64,000 nucleotides of DNA from Ficedula albicollis (taxonomy: Eukaryota; Chordata; Aves; Passeriformes; Muscicapidae), in contig NC_021683.1 of assembly GCF_000247815.1 (NCBI RefSeq), positions 8,254,148 through 8,318,147 of the forward strand, in the 5' to 3' direction. The position numbers were made by a program, and so were the translations under genes. Each line of letters begins with the position of its first letter. Within the stretch, counting starts at the first letter, position 1. Below are positions 1-11,900 of the stretch, one piece after another. Under the pieces are notes generated by a model. The model saw only the letters and a list, made by a program, of their open reading frames with translations, was not told the origin of the DNA and searched no databases.

Positions 1-38
1 CGTGGCAGGCGAGAATTCTACCACTGAACCACCAATGC
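1..38 (-). tRNA. tRNA-Gly(GCC), cut by window edge
   Basis: The 5' half of a glycine tRNA on the minus strand. The visible 38 bases are identical to the corresponding part of the three complete copies, including the anticodon GCC. The 3' half with the T arm lies left of position 1. The right flank starts with the same cagatgtgc block that follows the other copies. Confidence 0.9.
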
Positions 39-705
39 CAGATGTGCACAGCATTCCAGCCCTCCCCCACACAATTCCAATCCCAGCGGGCTGCGAGCAG
101 CAGGGACAGGCCCTGCCAGCTTTGAGCGCCCTCACACAGCACCCCAACACAGCTCTCATACTGCACCTCAGCCCGTGGGAACACCTCTTCCCACTGCCTC
201 CCCTACAGCAGGGACGAGTTGGCAGCAGCCTTCAGAGTTAACCCTCTGCTGAGACAGCCCAGCAAGGCTCGCTCTCTCCCATGGAGGAGCTGCAGGACCT
301 GTCCCACGGCACAGGACAGCCCAGCCACATTTCGGGTTCACAGTGGTGACCCAGCCGTGACAGGCCACTCACATCCAGCACCCAAACACGGCCACTCTTG
401 GATGTGGCAGCATCCCTCAGACCCATGCAGGCCTGACTGCCCTGGGCCTCACTGCCACCAAGCCTAAACCCTTGTCAGTGGCACCAAAACAGAAACCTTC
501 ACTGTCAGTGATCCACGGACAGTTATTGCCCATAAGGCAGGGTCCCTCTCTGCCACCAAGTCCCCCGGGGGTCACCAAGGTGCCCTGGCTCTGTTCTACT
601 GACAATGACACTCACATGCACACAGGGGGTGTCGTGCCGGAGAGGTGAGTAATTCCTCCAGGCACGCAGAGCAATCCCCGTGGTCCCTCCAGAGACACCG
701 AGTGC

Positions 706-711
706 AAAAAA
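706..711 (-). terminator. Pol III T6 terminator of tRNA-Gly
   Basis: A run of six A on the plus strand gives T6 on the minus strand, 10 nt past the tRNA 3' end. This is a standard RNA polymerase III stop. Confidence 0.8.
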
Positions 712-721
712 GTACAAGTGC

Positions 722-792
722 TGCATTGGCCGGGAATCGAACCCGGGCCTCCCGCGTGGCAGGCGAGAATTCTACCACTGAACCACCAATGC
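722..792 (-). tRNA. tRNA-Gly(GCC)
   Basis: A complete 71-nt glycine tRNA read on the minus strand, starting GCATTGG and ending CCAATGC plus discriminator A, so the acceptor stem closes as 7 bp. The anticodon GCC is at 758-760. The T-arm contains GGTTCGATTCC, the canonical B box for RNA polymerase III. No intron and no encoded CCA, as expected for a eukaryotic nuclear gene. A T6 terminator lies just downstream. It reads glycine GGC and, by wobble, GGU codons in cytosolic translation. Confidence 0.97.
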
Positions 793-1772
793 CAGATGTG
801 CAGGTTACTCCAGCCCTCCCCCACACGGCCCCACTGTCCCAAATTCAGCAGAGTGAATGCAATGTGGGGAGACAGTGCTGGCTGTGAGCACATCACACAC
901 ACAGACACAGATGCACATACACGCACAAACACACACAAAGGGGACCCCAACACACAGCGCTGATACCGCGGCTCCAGCTCATGGAAGCACCTCTTCTGCT
1001 GCTTCACATCACCTTCAGCAAGGAGGGGCTGGCAGCAGCCTTTAGAGTTAACCCTCTGCTGAGAACCAAGCAAAACTCCCTCTCTCCTCAGAGGGGCTGC
1101 AGAACCTGTCCCGTGGCACAGGACAACTAGCCACACTTCAGGTTCACACTGGTGACCCAGCCATGAAAGGCCACCTACATCCAGCACCCAAACACCTCTG
1201 CCTTGGGGTGCAGCAGCACCTCCCAGCCACAAGCAATCCATGGCTGGATGAGCCCAAGTCAGATGGAGGGGCAGAGGGCTGCAGAGTTGAAAGGCAGGAC
1301 ACCAGGCTGCACTGACGAGGAACAAAACCCTGGCTTTTGAGGGGGGAGCACAGTAAATGTCCCACTGAACCACATATGCAGATGTGGAACTACCCACAGC
1401 TGCCATCCGCCTTCATGGCCTGGGTACCCCTGGCAGAACCAGCACCTCCCATTGCTCCTAAGCCTCCACTGCCACGGACATAGCACCCCTTGCTGCCATT
1501 GAGCCAGTGTCTCTCCCTGCCACCCAGCCGAGCCAAACCATCTCCTCTTAGTGCTCCCTGGTGCCACCAAGCCAAGGACACTCAGTGCAGACAGAGCTGC
1601 TGCTGCTGCTGCTGCCACCATCGGGTCCTGAGCACCCGCACAAACTACAGAGTCGGCCCGAGGGGAGATGCAGAGGGGGCAACTCTACAGAGATGCCCAA
1701 GGGCGCACCCACGGGAGCATCTCTGCGCTATTCCATGGGCACCCTGGCAGCTGCCAAAGGACAGCAGGGTGC

Positions 1773-1777
1773 AAAAA
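1773..1777 (-). terminator. Pol III T5 terminator of tRNA-Gly
   Basis: T5 on the minus strand, 11 nt past the tRNA 3' end. Confidence 0.75.
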
Positions 1778-1788
1778 GATGCAGCTGT

Positions 1789-1859
1789 TGCATTGGCCGG
1801 GAATCGAACCCGGGCCTCCCGCGTGGCAGGCGAGAATTCTACCACTGAACCACCAATGC
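1789..1859 (-). tRNA. tRNA-Gly(GCC)
   Basis: The second complete 71-nt copy, identical in the gene body to the copy ending at 792. Its upstream flank (plus-strand right side) is almost identical to that of the partial copy at the window start, which shows a recent local duplication of gene plus flank. A T5 tract follows downstream on the minus strand. Confidence 0.97.
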
Positions 1860-2404
1860 CAGATGTGCACAGCATTCCAGCCCTCCCCCACACAATTCCA
1901 ATCCCAGCGGGCTGCGAGCAGCAGGGACAGGCCCTGCCAGCTTTGAGCACCCTCACACAGCACCCCAACACAGCTCTCATACTGCACCTCAGCCCGTGGG
2001 AACACCTCTTCCCACTGCCTCCCCTACAGCAGGGACGAGTTGGCAGCAGCCTTCAGAGTTAACCCTCTGCTGAGACAGCCCAGCAAAGCTCGCTCTCTCC
2101 CATGGAGGAGCTGCAGGACCTGTCCCACGGCACAGGACAGCCCAGCCACATTTCGGGTTCACAGTGGTGACCCAGCTGTGACAGGCCACCTACAAATGCA
2201 ACAGCATCGGGGTTCAGCAGCTCCATCGAGGCAGCAGAGGCTTGGGCAGAGAGGCAGCACGGTAAATAAATTCATGGGCACCTTTTGCCTGATCTCCTGT
2301 AACCGCCGGCCGCGGTAGTGCCAACCCGGGACAGTGTGTGTGACAGCACCGCTCTCACCTCCCCAGGTCAGCCGGTCCCCCGAGCAGGACGGGTTGCCAG
2401 CAAG

Positions 2405-2409
2405 AAAAA
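2405..2409 (-). terminator. Pol III T5 terminator of tRNA-Gly
   Basis: T5 on the minus strand, 11 nt past the tRNA 3' end. Confidence 0.75.
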
Positions 2410-2420
2410 GACGCGATCGT

Positions 2421-2491
2421 TGCATTGGCCGGGAATCGAACCCGGGCCTCCCGCGTGGCAGGCGAGAATTCTACCACTGAACCACCAATGC
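2421..2491 (-). tRNA. tRNA-Gly(GCC)
   Basis: The third complete 71-nt copy, same body and anticodon. It differs from the others in its flanks: apart from the short cagatgtgc block immediately upstream, its surroundings are not part of the duplicated unit. It lies about 210 bp from IL34 coding exon 4 and on the same strand. Confidence 0.97.
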
Positions 2492-2702
2492 CAGATGTGC
2501 AACGATTTTTAAGCACTGCCCCACGGACCCGCATCCCGCTCCCAACCTCCCTCCCTGCCCTCTGTCCCCGTCAGTCCTTTCACACGCAGGGGAAATGCCC
2601 ATGCCGCATTGTCCCCTCCCGGCTGCTCGTGGCTCAGTGCGTGTCCTCCCAGCACGAGTGCGTGACGTGCAGCCGGGCTGGGGGGCCAGGGGGGATCCTC
2701 AC

Positions 2703-3555
2703 CTGCCGATACTTGCTGTACTCCTCGCCCAGGGCATCAAAAAGCTGGCAGAGTTCCTGGGTGTACTTCCAGGATGGGTGCTTCTCCGGCAGCACCTCAC
2801 GGATCCGCAGCACTGCCTGGGAGCTGACATGGAACCAGAGGTACCGCAGTGCTGCCTCCGACACCGTCCCGTTGCGCTAAAGGGCAAGAGGGTGAGAGCC
2901 ATGCAGCCCCCCGGTCCCTGAGTGCTCCCATCACGGGACTCTCCCCTGCCACCGTCTTACCAGGCGAGTGATGTTGGACGGCCTCAGCACCTCTTCATAC
3001 TGGACCTGGACTGTGTAGTCAATGGGAAAGTAGTGTTTCTAGAAAGGCAAGAAGAGCATGGGGACTGGCAAGGGGCAAAGTGATGGGCACATCCTTCCCA
3101 CCCTCAGCATGACACTGGAGAGCCGGTGCAAAAGCCCTTTGATGTGGTCAGCCCCATGCAGAAGTAGCTTTGGGCAAAATTTGGCCCAAATTGTCCCTGG
3201 TGAAAAAGACAGCACCCAGCACCTGGCCACTGCAGATCAGTGAGTGCTGCTGACACTCCTCCCCCCATGTGCCCCTCGAGCAAATCGGGACCCTGCAATG
3301 CCATGTGCCCCACCTCCCACAGCTGGGTTACCATGTACTGCAGGCGCATCTCGTACTGCAGCTTGTCCTGGAGCAGGCGGGTGAGCTCACATTCGCCCGG
3401 CGCCGCGGCCTCCAGCCCCAGCACAGCCAGGACACCTGGGCAGCCAAAGCCAGCGGCATCAGCCCCCTCAGGGACACCCAGCGAGGTGACTCCTGAGGCC
3501 ATCCCCCCTGCCCCCAGATGTACTCACACAGGACGGCAGCGTAGCCCTGCTGCAT
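2703..3555 (-). CDS. IL34: Interleukin-34, partial (first four coding exons)
   Basis: IL-34 is a secreted cytokine that binds CSF1R and supports macrophages, microglia and Langerhans cells. Coding exons, in transcription order: 3555-3528, 3435-3332, 3038-2961, 2876-2703. All have AG/GT borders and join in frame for 128 residues. The start encodes MQQGYAAVLC followed by a hydrophobic stretch to about residue 21, a plausible signal peptide; an A at -3 gives a good Kozak context. Family signatures are LLQDKLQYEMRLQYM, KHYFPIDY, LRYLWFHVSS and HPSWKYTQEL, all of which line up with human IL-34. N-glycosylation sequons NIT (about 66) and NGT (about 72) are present. The final exon or exons, holding the remaining cysteines and the C-terminal tail, are not found in 1-2700 and should lie left of the window. 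Non-coding 5' exons could not be placed. Confidence 0.92.
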
Positions 3556-3599
3556 GTTGATGGTGGCCGTCAGTGGAGCCCCAGGCTGTGCCTACATGG

Positions 3600-4100
3600 C
3601 TGGGGCTCACCAGGAGCCTCCAGGGCAGTGGTGTGGATGGTGTGGGGACAAGGGACAGGTGCAGGCTCCGGGCACTGGATGCTCTCCGGTAGCCCCGGGC
3701 AGTTGTTCCCTGCCATGGATGGGGGGTTAGTCCCCCTTCCCGGCAGTCCCCGCTGGCTTCTCCTCTCCAGCTGGTGGCAGGGAGGCAGCAGGTCCCGGGG
3801 CCGTCACAGGGTGCTGGCAGGGATGTGTTTGCAGGGGTGCAGGAGCAACCCCGGACTGCAAGAGGGAATCTGGGGGAAGAGAGCCCCGGCTGCAGCCCCA
3901 GGGCAGGACACCCGCTCCGGGGCAGCGGGGAAGGGACAGCCCCGCCTTAGCCCCGGGTGGCCAAAAGCCTGTGGGTGGCCGTGGAGCCGTGAATGTCTGT
4001 GTCCCGCTTGGGGCAGGGCTACCGGGGCTTCCCTGATGACACCCTCAGGGGATTTCCAGGGAAGGAGGGGGATCCACCCAGCCCCGTTATCCCAGAGGTG
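3600..4100. other. IL34 upstream region, no gene seen
   Basis: GC-rich sequence upstream of the IL34 start codon. It may include IL34 5' untranslated sequence or promoter, but no unambiguous splice acceptor or core promoter motif can be fixed from sequence alone. Confidence 0.4.
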
Positions 4101-4560
4101 AGGTATGTCCTCCGGCCTCAGCCGGGGCCGGTGAAGTGGCCAAGTCACCGCATGCTCGGTCCCCACACAAAGGTGTGTCCCCACACCCCTGTGAAGGGGC
4201 TCTGCCATGCCCCCACGCTGTGGAAGGAGACCCCAGTACGCCCTTGTGCCACATCTCCACAGCGTGTCCCCCTGCGAAGGAGGGTGTGTTGTGTCCATGC
4301 CATATCCCAGCACAGAAGGGGCCCCATCTGCGTCCCCACACCCCGTCCCGGTGCCAGGGGGGCCAGGCTGTGTCCCCACGCTGTGTCCCCACGCTGTGCC
4401 ATGTCCCAAGGGAAAGCAGCCGCGCCGGGTACCGCGCCGTGCCCCCGCGCAAAGGCGCCGCGCGGTGTCCCAGCGCAAAGGGGTGCCACCCACAATCCCC
4501 GGTGCGGGGACCTCTGTGCCATGTCCTCGCACCGTGTCCCCAAGCAGACCCGGCCGGCCG
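4100..4560. repeat. Degenerate GTGTCCCCAC minisatellite
   Basis: A stretch built of many imperfect copies of a GTGTCCCCAC / TGTGCCATGTCCC core at irregular spacing, for example around 4168-4190 and 4370-4405. It leads directly into the first poly-G block. Open reading frames through it are incidental. Confidence 0.65.
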
Positions 4561-4616
4561 GCGGGGTGCGGGTGCCCCGTGCCGCCCCCCGCGCCCCCCG
4601 CGCGCGGCTCGCGGAC

Positions 4617-5643
<1,027 letters not shown>

Positions 5644-5739
5644 CGGGGAGAGGCGACCGAGCGACCGCCCCGCACGGCCCGGGGAGAGCCGGGCCCTGCT
5701 CGCCGCGGCTGCTTGGCTGCCCCAGCCGCGTGGGCGCCC

Positions 5740-6170
5740 CCGGGGTTCGCAGGTAGCCCGGGCTGGGGTGGCCCCAGGGTGCTTGGCTAACCCCCTGTTC
5801 CAGGCAGGTATCCCCCGGGGTGCTCAGCTGCTCAGTTCACCTAGCCAGGTACCCTCAGTGTGCTCAGCTCATCCAACTGAACGGTCCCAGGGGTGCTTGG
5901 CTCATCCCGCTGGGTCCTGCCCTGTTTCTCGGGGTGCGTTGTTGCACCAGCAGGGAGCCCCAGGGTACTGGTCTAACTATGGTGCAAGCCTCATCCCTGC
6001 AGGGTGCCCACTCAGCACAGTCAGGTGCCCACATGGCCCCCGATGTGCCCAGCTGAGCACTCTGCACAGCCCTCGGCTCCCCGGGGTGCTCTCTGCCAGC
6101 ACCGGCACGCCCGGGGTGCTGGGCTTTCCTGGCCAGGTGTCCCAGGGCACTTACTGGGCTGAGCACCCAC
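5740..6170. repeat. Degenerate GGGGTGCTNGGCT minisatellite
   Basis: Repeated imperfect units centred on gggtgct(t/c)ggct or gggtgctcagct occur near 5776, 5818, 5858, 5892, 5932, 6083 and 6114, roughly every 30-60 bp. This is a decayed tandem repeat to the right of poly-G block 1. Confidence 0.6.
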
Positions 6171-6199
6171 GGGCACGTTTTAGGACAAGCGAAGTGGGA

Positions 6200-8100
6200 G
6201 TCGGCCCAGTCCTTCCCAGCATGCGCCCAGGGGAGGGCTGCACTGCAGCACTAATCTCAGAGGGGCTGAGGTATTCTTGGCTGGCTCCAGGCCAGCAGGA
6301 CTCTGCTCCCTCTGTCCCAAGCTCACGTCATCCTCTCAGGATGCTTCAGGGCTGAGCTCCTGCCAGGAGCAAGGGACAAGGGACATTGTCCTCCCCCACA
6401 TCATGCTGAAGAGCCCCTTGGAAGAGCCGCTGTGTCTGTGCTCAGGGCTGCTGAGCATCCAAAGGGTCAGCAAGAAACATCGACTATCAAAGAGTGGGTC
6501 AGTGCTCCCAGGGAAACGCGTGGGAAGGAATGCACTTCTGCCTGTGAGAGCGCGCTGGGATTCCCCTGGCATGGAGTCAGGGCCACTGCCGTGCTCCTGC
6601 CAAGCTTCCCCTGGTCCTGGCCCAGCCTTGGGCATGGCCCTTGCCTCCCTCCCGGCACTCATCGAGGGGCAAGATGCTCAGCTGTACGCAGGGAAGGAGC
6701 TGCTCCAGCTCCTCACTCAGGTGTCCGCAGGGATTTTGCCCGCAGCTGCTGCAGTCGCTGGAGGAAGCCATTTAATAGCATTCCCTGCCCACGTATTCAT
6801 CAGCCTGGCAGGCGGGATGGGGCGAGGGAGAGAAGAGAAAGTGCGGAACTGCGCAGCACTGTGCTGGGGGCGGTGTGCTCTCCCTGGCTGCTCCGGGCTG
6901 GAAGTCAGTGCTGGGATGAGCCCAAGGCAAACAGCTTCCCGTGCAGAGCCCCGGGAGCTCTGCTCCCATACGGCAGCAGGAGGGAGCGCGCACTGAGAGA
7001 ATCCTTCCTCGTCCCAGTCAAGGGGACCTGGGGGCTCAGCCAGCTCCCCACAAGCCCCCAGCTCTTTATGGCTGGGAATGGGTCCTTCCCAGGCTTTGCC
7101 TTTTACTGGAGGCAGGTTATTCAAGGAAGTAAAATCTTGTGCTTGGAACCAATTTGGGAACATCTCAAGATGCCCCCCTCCCCCGCTTTCACTTTTCAGG
7201 ACACCAGCATGACAAATACCAAGTGTCACTGGAGCTCTGCTGGAAGTGCCCTCTGACCCAAAGCATCACTCCCTCGGGGAGGACAAGGAACAGGGAGCAC
7301 AGGGTGAGCACTTTAAATCCACGGCAAGCCAGAAGCTGGACCCCAGAAAGCCAGCTCCCCTGCGCCCCTCCCTCGACACAGCCGCCCCCACTCCGGCCGG
7401 GGAAGGGAGCACAAAGCCCTTTGCTCTGCCAGCAGAGGATGGGTGGGGCTCCACGTGCCATGTCAGAGCCAAAGGGTGCAGCCCTGCGCTGTAAGCCCCT
7501 GCCAATGCAGGCCTGCGAGGTCGAGACAAGCGGGAGGGGAGAGGAGGGTGCAAAGGACAGGGCAGGAGGGTGTGTTTGCCCTCACCCCACACAGTACGTG
7601 CACCAGAGAGCGTGAAAGCTGTTCAAAGCCAGCACAGACATCAAGGACCACCTGTCTCTCCAAGCCCCTAGTGGGGAGCAGCATCCTTACCGGCATGTCA
7701 CAGGCTCTCAGGCAGTCCCCACCAGCAGGAGTAAGCAGGGAGCAACCCAGCAGAACCAGGAAGCACTTGCTGTGTGGGTGCACTCCGACTGGGAGCCTCT
7801 GCAGCCAAGCCTCTGGGACAAGGACCTTTCCCCCTGGCAGCCAGCTGCTCCTCCCAGAGCTGCACCTGCTACACTGGGCAACACGGGACCCCGGATGAGC
7901 AGCCATGCTCTGGGAACGGCTGCAGAAATGACCCTTCCCTCTCTCCACAGCCTGCTCTGTGTTTGTCCCAGGGCTGATCAAGCAGCAGGGGGCCAGCTCC
8001 AGGCAGAGCAGGGGGGCAGCGAGGGGCCTGCAGGAGCACAGGGGCTCAGGGTGCACACATTTCTGTACTCCTCCTCCCACCAGGTCAGCAGCAGCTGCCA
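6200..8100. other. IL34-SF3B3 intergenic region
   Basis: About 1.9 kb between the minisatellite and the SF3B3 polyadenylation site. I see only short incidental reading frames without recognisable domains or splice structure. It may contain IL34 5' non-coding exons, since IL34 is transcribed in the same direction and this is upstream of it. Confidence 0.5.
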
Positions 8101-8129
8101 GGAAGAAGAGCCCCAGCGCCAGCGTAGTG

Positions 8130-8909
8130 AAAAAACAGGCTTTTATTCTTCATGTGCTGCTCACAGTCACAGCTTGGAGACACTCTCTTGCCAAAGTTAT
8201 TATGAAACAAATCAAGTCCCAGACTCAGGCCTCGCTCTTCCCCACCCCCAGGAGAGTCAACATTGTACAAAACTCTATTTACAGGGAAAACAGTCAGAAA
8301 TGGCGAGTCCAAAAAACCCCCTTGCAATTCAGAAGAAAACGTTCAAGACAAGTGTGACAGTTACACCCTCCCCACAGCCAGCTTTCCATTGGCTGCTCCC
8401 TGGGCTAGTATAAGCCCAGAGCAGCTCACCACTGGCAACTGTAAGAGGAGCCTGGTAATCCTGAATTGTGCCACAGCTCTCTCCTTTCCTTTCCTTTTCT
8501 TTTCTAAAATGCTGGGAAATCATAAACCCCATTTGACCCAACAAAGACTAAGCTGGATCTGCCCTACAGAACTTTCAGCAAGACATCCTGGGACCCCCCC
8601 ATCTAAAAGGGAGGAAAGGGAGATGGGACTGAGGGTCAGCTGGCATCATGCCTTGGGCACTTCCCAAGAGAGAACTGCTCTGACCAAAAGCTGGAATGTC
8701 AGTCCTCACATAGGCAGTGGGATGTCTTGGGAAACCTAAGAGCTGATACTGTATTTACTGGAGTCACATTACTTTGAAACATAAACCAAGAGGACCAAAC
8801 CAATACTTGAAAAAGGGGGGAGAAAAAAAAGTACACATTCCTCCTCCCAACAGTGCCTGGATGAGCACCCAGAGGAGCTGCAAGCATTTCTGCCCCTGCC
8901 AGCTGCCAC
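8130..8909 (-). other. SF3B3: SF3B3 3' UTR
   Basis: Non-coding tail of the last SF3B3 exon, from the base after the stop codon to about 10-15 nt past the AATAAA signal. A pyrimidine-rich tract on the plus strand lies at about 8479-8505. The end point is inferred from the polyadenylation signal. Confidence 0.7.
8142..8147 (-). promoter_or_regulatory. SF3B3 polyadenylation signal AATAAA
   Basis: tttatt on the plus strand gives a canonical AATAAA on the minus strand, about 760 nt past the SF3B3 stop codon. It is followed by a GT-rich region. Confidence 0.75.
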
Positions 8910-11900
8910 TCAGAAAGCGTAGCGCGTGCGGATGTCTTCCAGCTTCTTGGACACCTCGGGCGGGGTCCGGTCCAGCTCCTCGGCCACATTCCTCTGTTTG
9001 TTAGGCTCCATGGAGTTGAACTGCTCACACAGGTCCCCATCAATCACGTTCTGGAGGGGCAAGCAGGAGAGAACTGAATCGAAACCACACAGAAGCACTG
9101 AACCCTGCCTAAACAGGGAAAAATGGCCACAAACAGTTTGTTCCCAGGAGTTTCTTAATCCTGTCCTGGAAACAAGTCCATGCTCAGTGACCTCATCTGC
9201 TGAATAGCAGCAGTTAGCATCCCATTAATTACGGGCCAGCTTGATTAACGAAACAGGAACCCAAAAAGCCTGGGTGCAGCTGAAGAATCACACAAGAGAA
9301 AGGAAGAGAGATCCGCCTGGGTCGGAGCCCTGCACTGGGAAGGCTGGGGGAGGCCGTGAGTGATGACAAAGGCAGCTTCAATCAAATGGGAGCAATCTTT
9401 GAGGCTGTGTATGCTGCAAATCAGCCTCAAGCTCACAGAGATCACACCACCCTCTGCACCGAGAGAGCTTCATTTGCTGAGACAGTGTTCTGACTCCACA
9501 CTCATTACTCTAGTAGTAGCTACCACTGGGATCCATCTGGTCAGAGCATTTAGCAGTTCACAGCTTCTAACAGTTCCTCAAAAGCAGAAATAGGCAGGAA
9601 CAGCTGTTTCTGAACTTAGATTTCCCTTTCCAGTGGTGGTGGAAAACACAACCCAGGGCAGCACTCAGTTTGACCCAGCCACACCAACAGCTATGTAATG
9701 CTGCTTCTCCTGGTGGAAAATGGAGATGCTGTGGGAAGTGCTAAAGTGCAGCTACAGCACCTCTGGGCTTGGGTCCTAGGACCTACCCTCAGGAGGCTTA
9801 TTACAAGAGTTAAGAAATGAAAACAGACATGTATTAAGTGCTAAGTACTGTTCTCCTTACAGAGTGCTGCTCAAGAGCCATCTGCCACAGGCACTACACA
9901 AGCCATTACTGACAGTACATCAGCTCTCTCCACCGAACAGCAACCTTGCCTTATTCAAAACAATAACCTTGCCTTGGTTCTGCCAGCCTCAAGGCAGCTC
10001 TGTGCCCCAGTGCAACTCTCTGCACCCCACGACCAGGTGATCCCATGTGCTCAGGGCTCACCTTCACTGGGAAGTAGTAGGAGCGGAAACTGAGATGGTC
10101 TCGGCCACAGAGAGGAGGGTGCTCAGACCGTAAGTGCATTTCCACGTGCTGGAAGAAGTCGTGATCCTGGGGAGATAAAGGATTGGTAAGAGAATAGTTT
10201 GGCACACATCAGTGCTGCTAGCAAGGCAACACCCATCAGAAGATGCTCCAGCACTGCCTGAAACACTGCCTTTCATGGCCATTTGGGGTTGGATGAGATG
10301 ATTTAAATGTCCCTTCCAATCCAAACCGTTCTGTGGTGCTGTGATTACCAACTCTGCCAGAGCAACCCTGCAATGGCAGCCAAACTCACGGCTATCCCCT
10401 CATCACTTCCACTTGGGAAGCACCCCTAGCAGAGCTAAGCAGCCAGTCTAGTCAGGATCAGCCTCCCAGGAAATCAGGCACAGAGCAGCTGAGCAGCACA
10501 GAGCTGCAGCTCCAACAGGGAATGTCTTGCTATCCACTGCTCCAAGAGCAAACAGCAAATAGAGAACAGAGTATCATCCTCAGGACTTGAAACACCACTG
10601 CCTGATCAACAGTTTAGAGGCTACACAAAGTATGCCAAAGGACTCCTCCCTCCTCAGACAGTGAATCACCCAAAGCTCCTTGAAAGCACAAACAGATTCA
10701 GAACAGTGCAATAAAGAATGCGCTCAACTCCTTATAGAACCAATGCAGGACTCGGCAAACTCCTTCCCTTCTGCACTGGAGCCACAGGCTCTCCTGTAGC
10801 TCAGGGTTTCAGCCACTGTGGAGCCTTCCAGGGAACGCAGCACATTCAGTATACTGGCTGCAGACGGGTGCACAAAAAGCAGCAAGGCTGCAGCCTGATG
10901 CATGGGCTTGCTTACCTCATGGGAAGTAAAAGGGACCAAGATTCCTATCCCCCCTGATAAGGTGGTATAAACAAGAGATTCAGAGCCTCCTGGAATCAGT
11001 GTGGTCTTCTGCAAGGAAAGCACTGTTTCTCCCACATGATAATTCATAATCACTTCAGCCTGAAAGGCAAGCACAGAAGCATGTTTTTTCTTTAGCTTAT
11101 ATAAGAGCATCAAAGGGATTGAGAGAGGAAAGCAGAATAAATTCAGCCAACTGCTAGTTCTGAAACGCCTTTCTAGAGAGGAAGCGCCTTCCACCTGTGA
11201 CCAGATGGCAAAACTCAGCTGGACAAACGGATGCAAGTAATGAGAGAAAGCAGCAAAAGAAAATGAGCTGCTTCCAGCAAACACACCAAACAGGCTTCAA
11301 CTGTGATTTCAGAACTTTGGCTTGCAGCAACAGTGAAAACAGATCACCCACAGCACAGCAGATTGTGTAGAAGCAGAACTGCCAATAGATCTCCTGGACA
11401 ATACTGCAAAGGTCTTCACAGAAAAGCACTGCATTCTTCTCCTACAATAGCCATGTGCTTCCCACAAAGTATTACCTTCTGTGATGCTCCATTAAGCAGA
11501 CCCCTGTCCCAGAGAGCTTTGTTGCCTGTGGGATCCTCATCTACTTCATCATTGGTGTTGGGAGGCAATCTCACCTGTGTTGAAAGAGGAAGGAATAATT
11601 AGCAAGCTGAAGAGAAGGAGCACATTATCTCTGCAGAACCCTTGTGCTGTCTGAAAGGCTGCTTTGTGGACTCTGCAAGAACCACATGACACTTACAGCA
11701 GAATAATCCAGGTGCCTCTCCAATAAAGCCTTTACAGTTACATGACAACTGTGGTATCAAGACCAGACATAGCCCATCACTCAGAAACACAGGCAGGGCC
11801 TCACAACCAGGGCCTCTGCACTTGCAGATCACCCTGGGAGGTATGGTCAAACTGATCTGAAGATGGTTTCCACTAAGGAAACCATTTGATGGATGTGGGG

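Larger units (their letters stand above)
1..2191. repeat. Duplicated tRNA-Gly units
   Basis: Positions 1-370 and 1822-2191 are nearly identical, with only a few single-base differences seen (for example near 147, 268 and 355). Similarity stops abruptly around 370/2191. A third, clearly more diverged copy of the same flank lies at about 976-1188, to the right of the second tRNA. The flank is therefore a repeated unit carried with each tRNA, with one old and one recent duplication. No coding sequence was recognised in these spacers. A degenerate CA-rich stretch lies at about 890-950 and a short CTG run at about 1595-1614. Confidence 0.85.

Noticed and set aside
612..1406. 264-codon open frame on the minus strand across the tRNA region
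   Set aside because: It runs through a tRNA gene and its duplicated GC-rich flank, has no recognisable domain, and is not preserved in the sister copy.
1..2700. Search for the last IL34 exon
   Set aside because: No frame here resembles the conserved IL-34 C-terminal segment with its cysteine-rich part, so the exon is assumed to lie outside the window.
7463..8080. 205-codon open frame on the minus strand between IL34 and SF3B3
   Set aside because: No recognisable motif, low-complexity composition and no splice or promoter context; GC-rich DNA yields such frames by chance.
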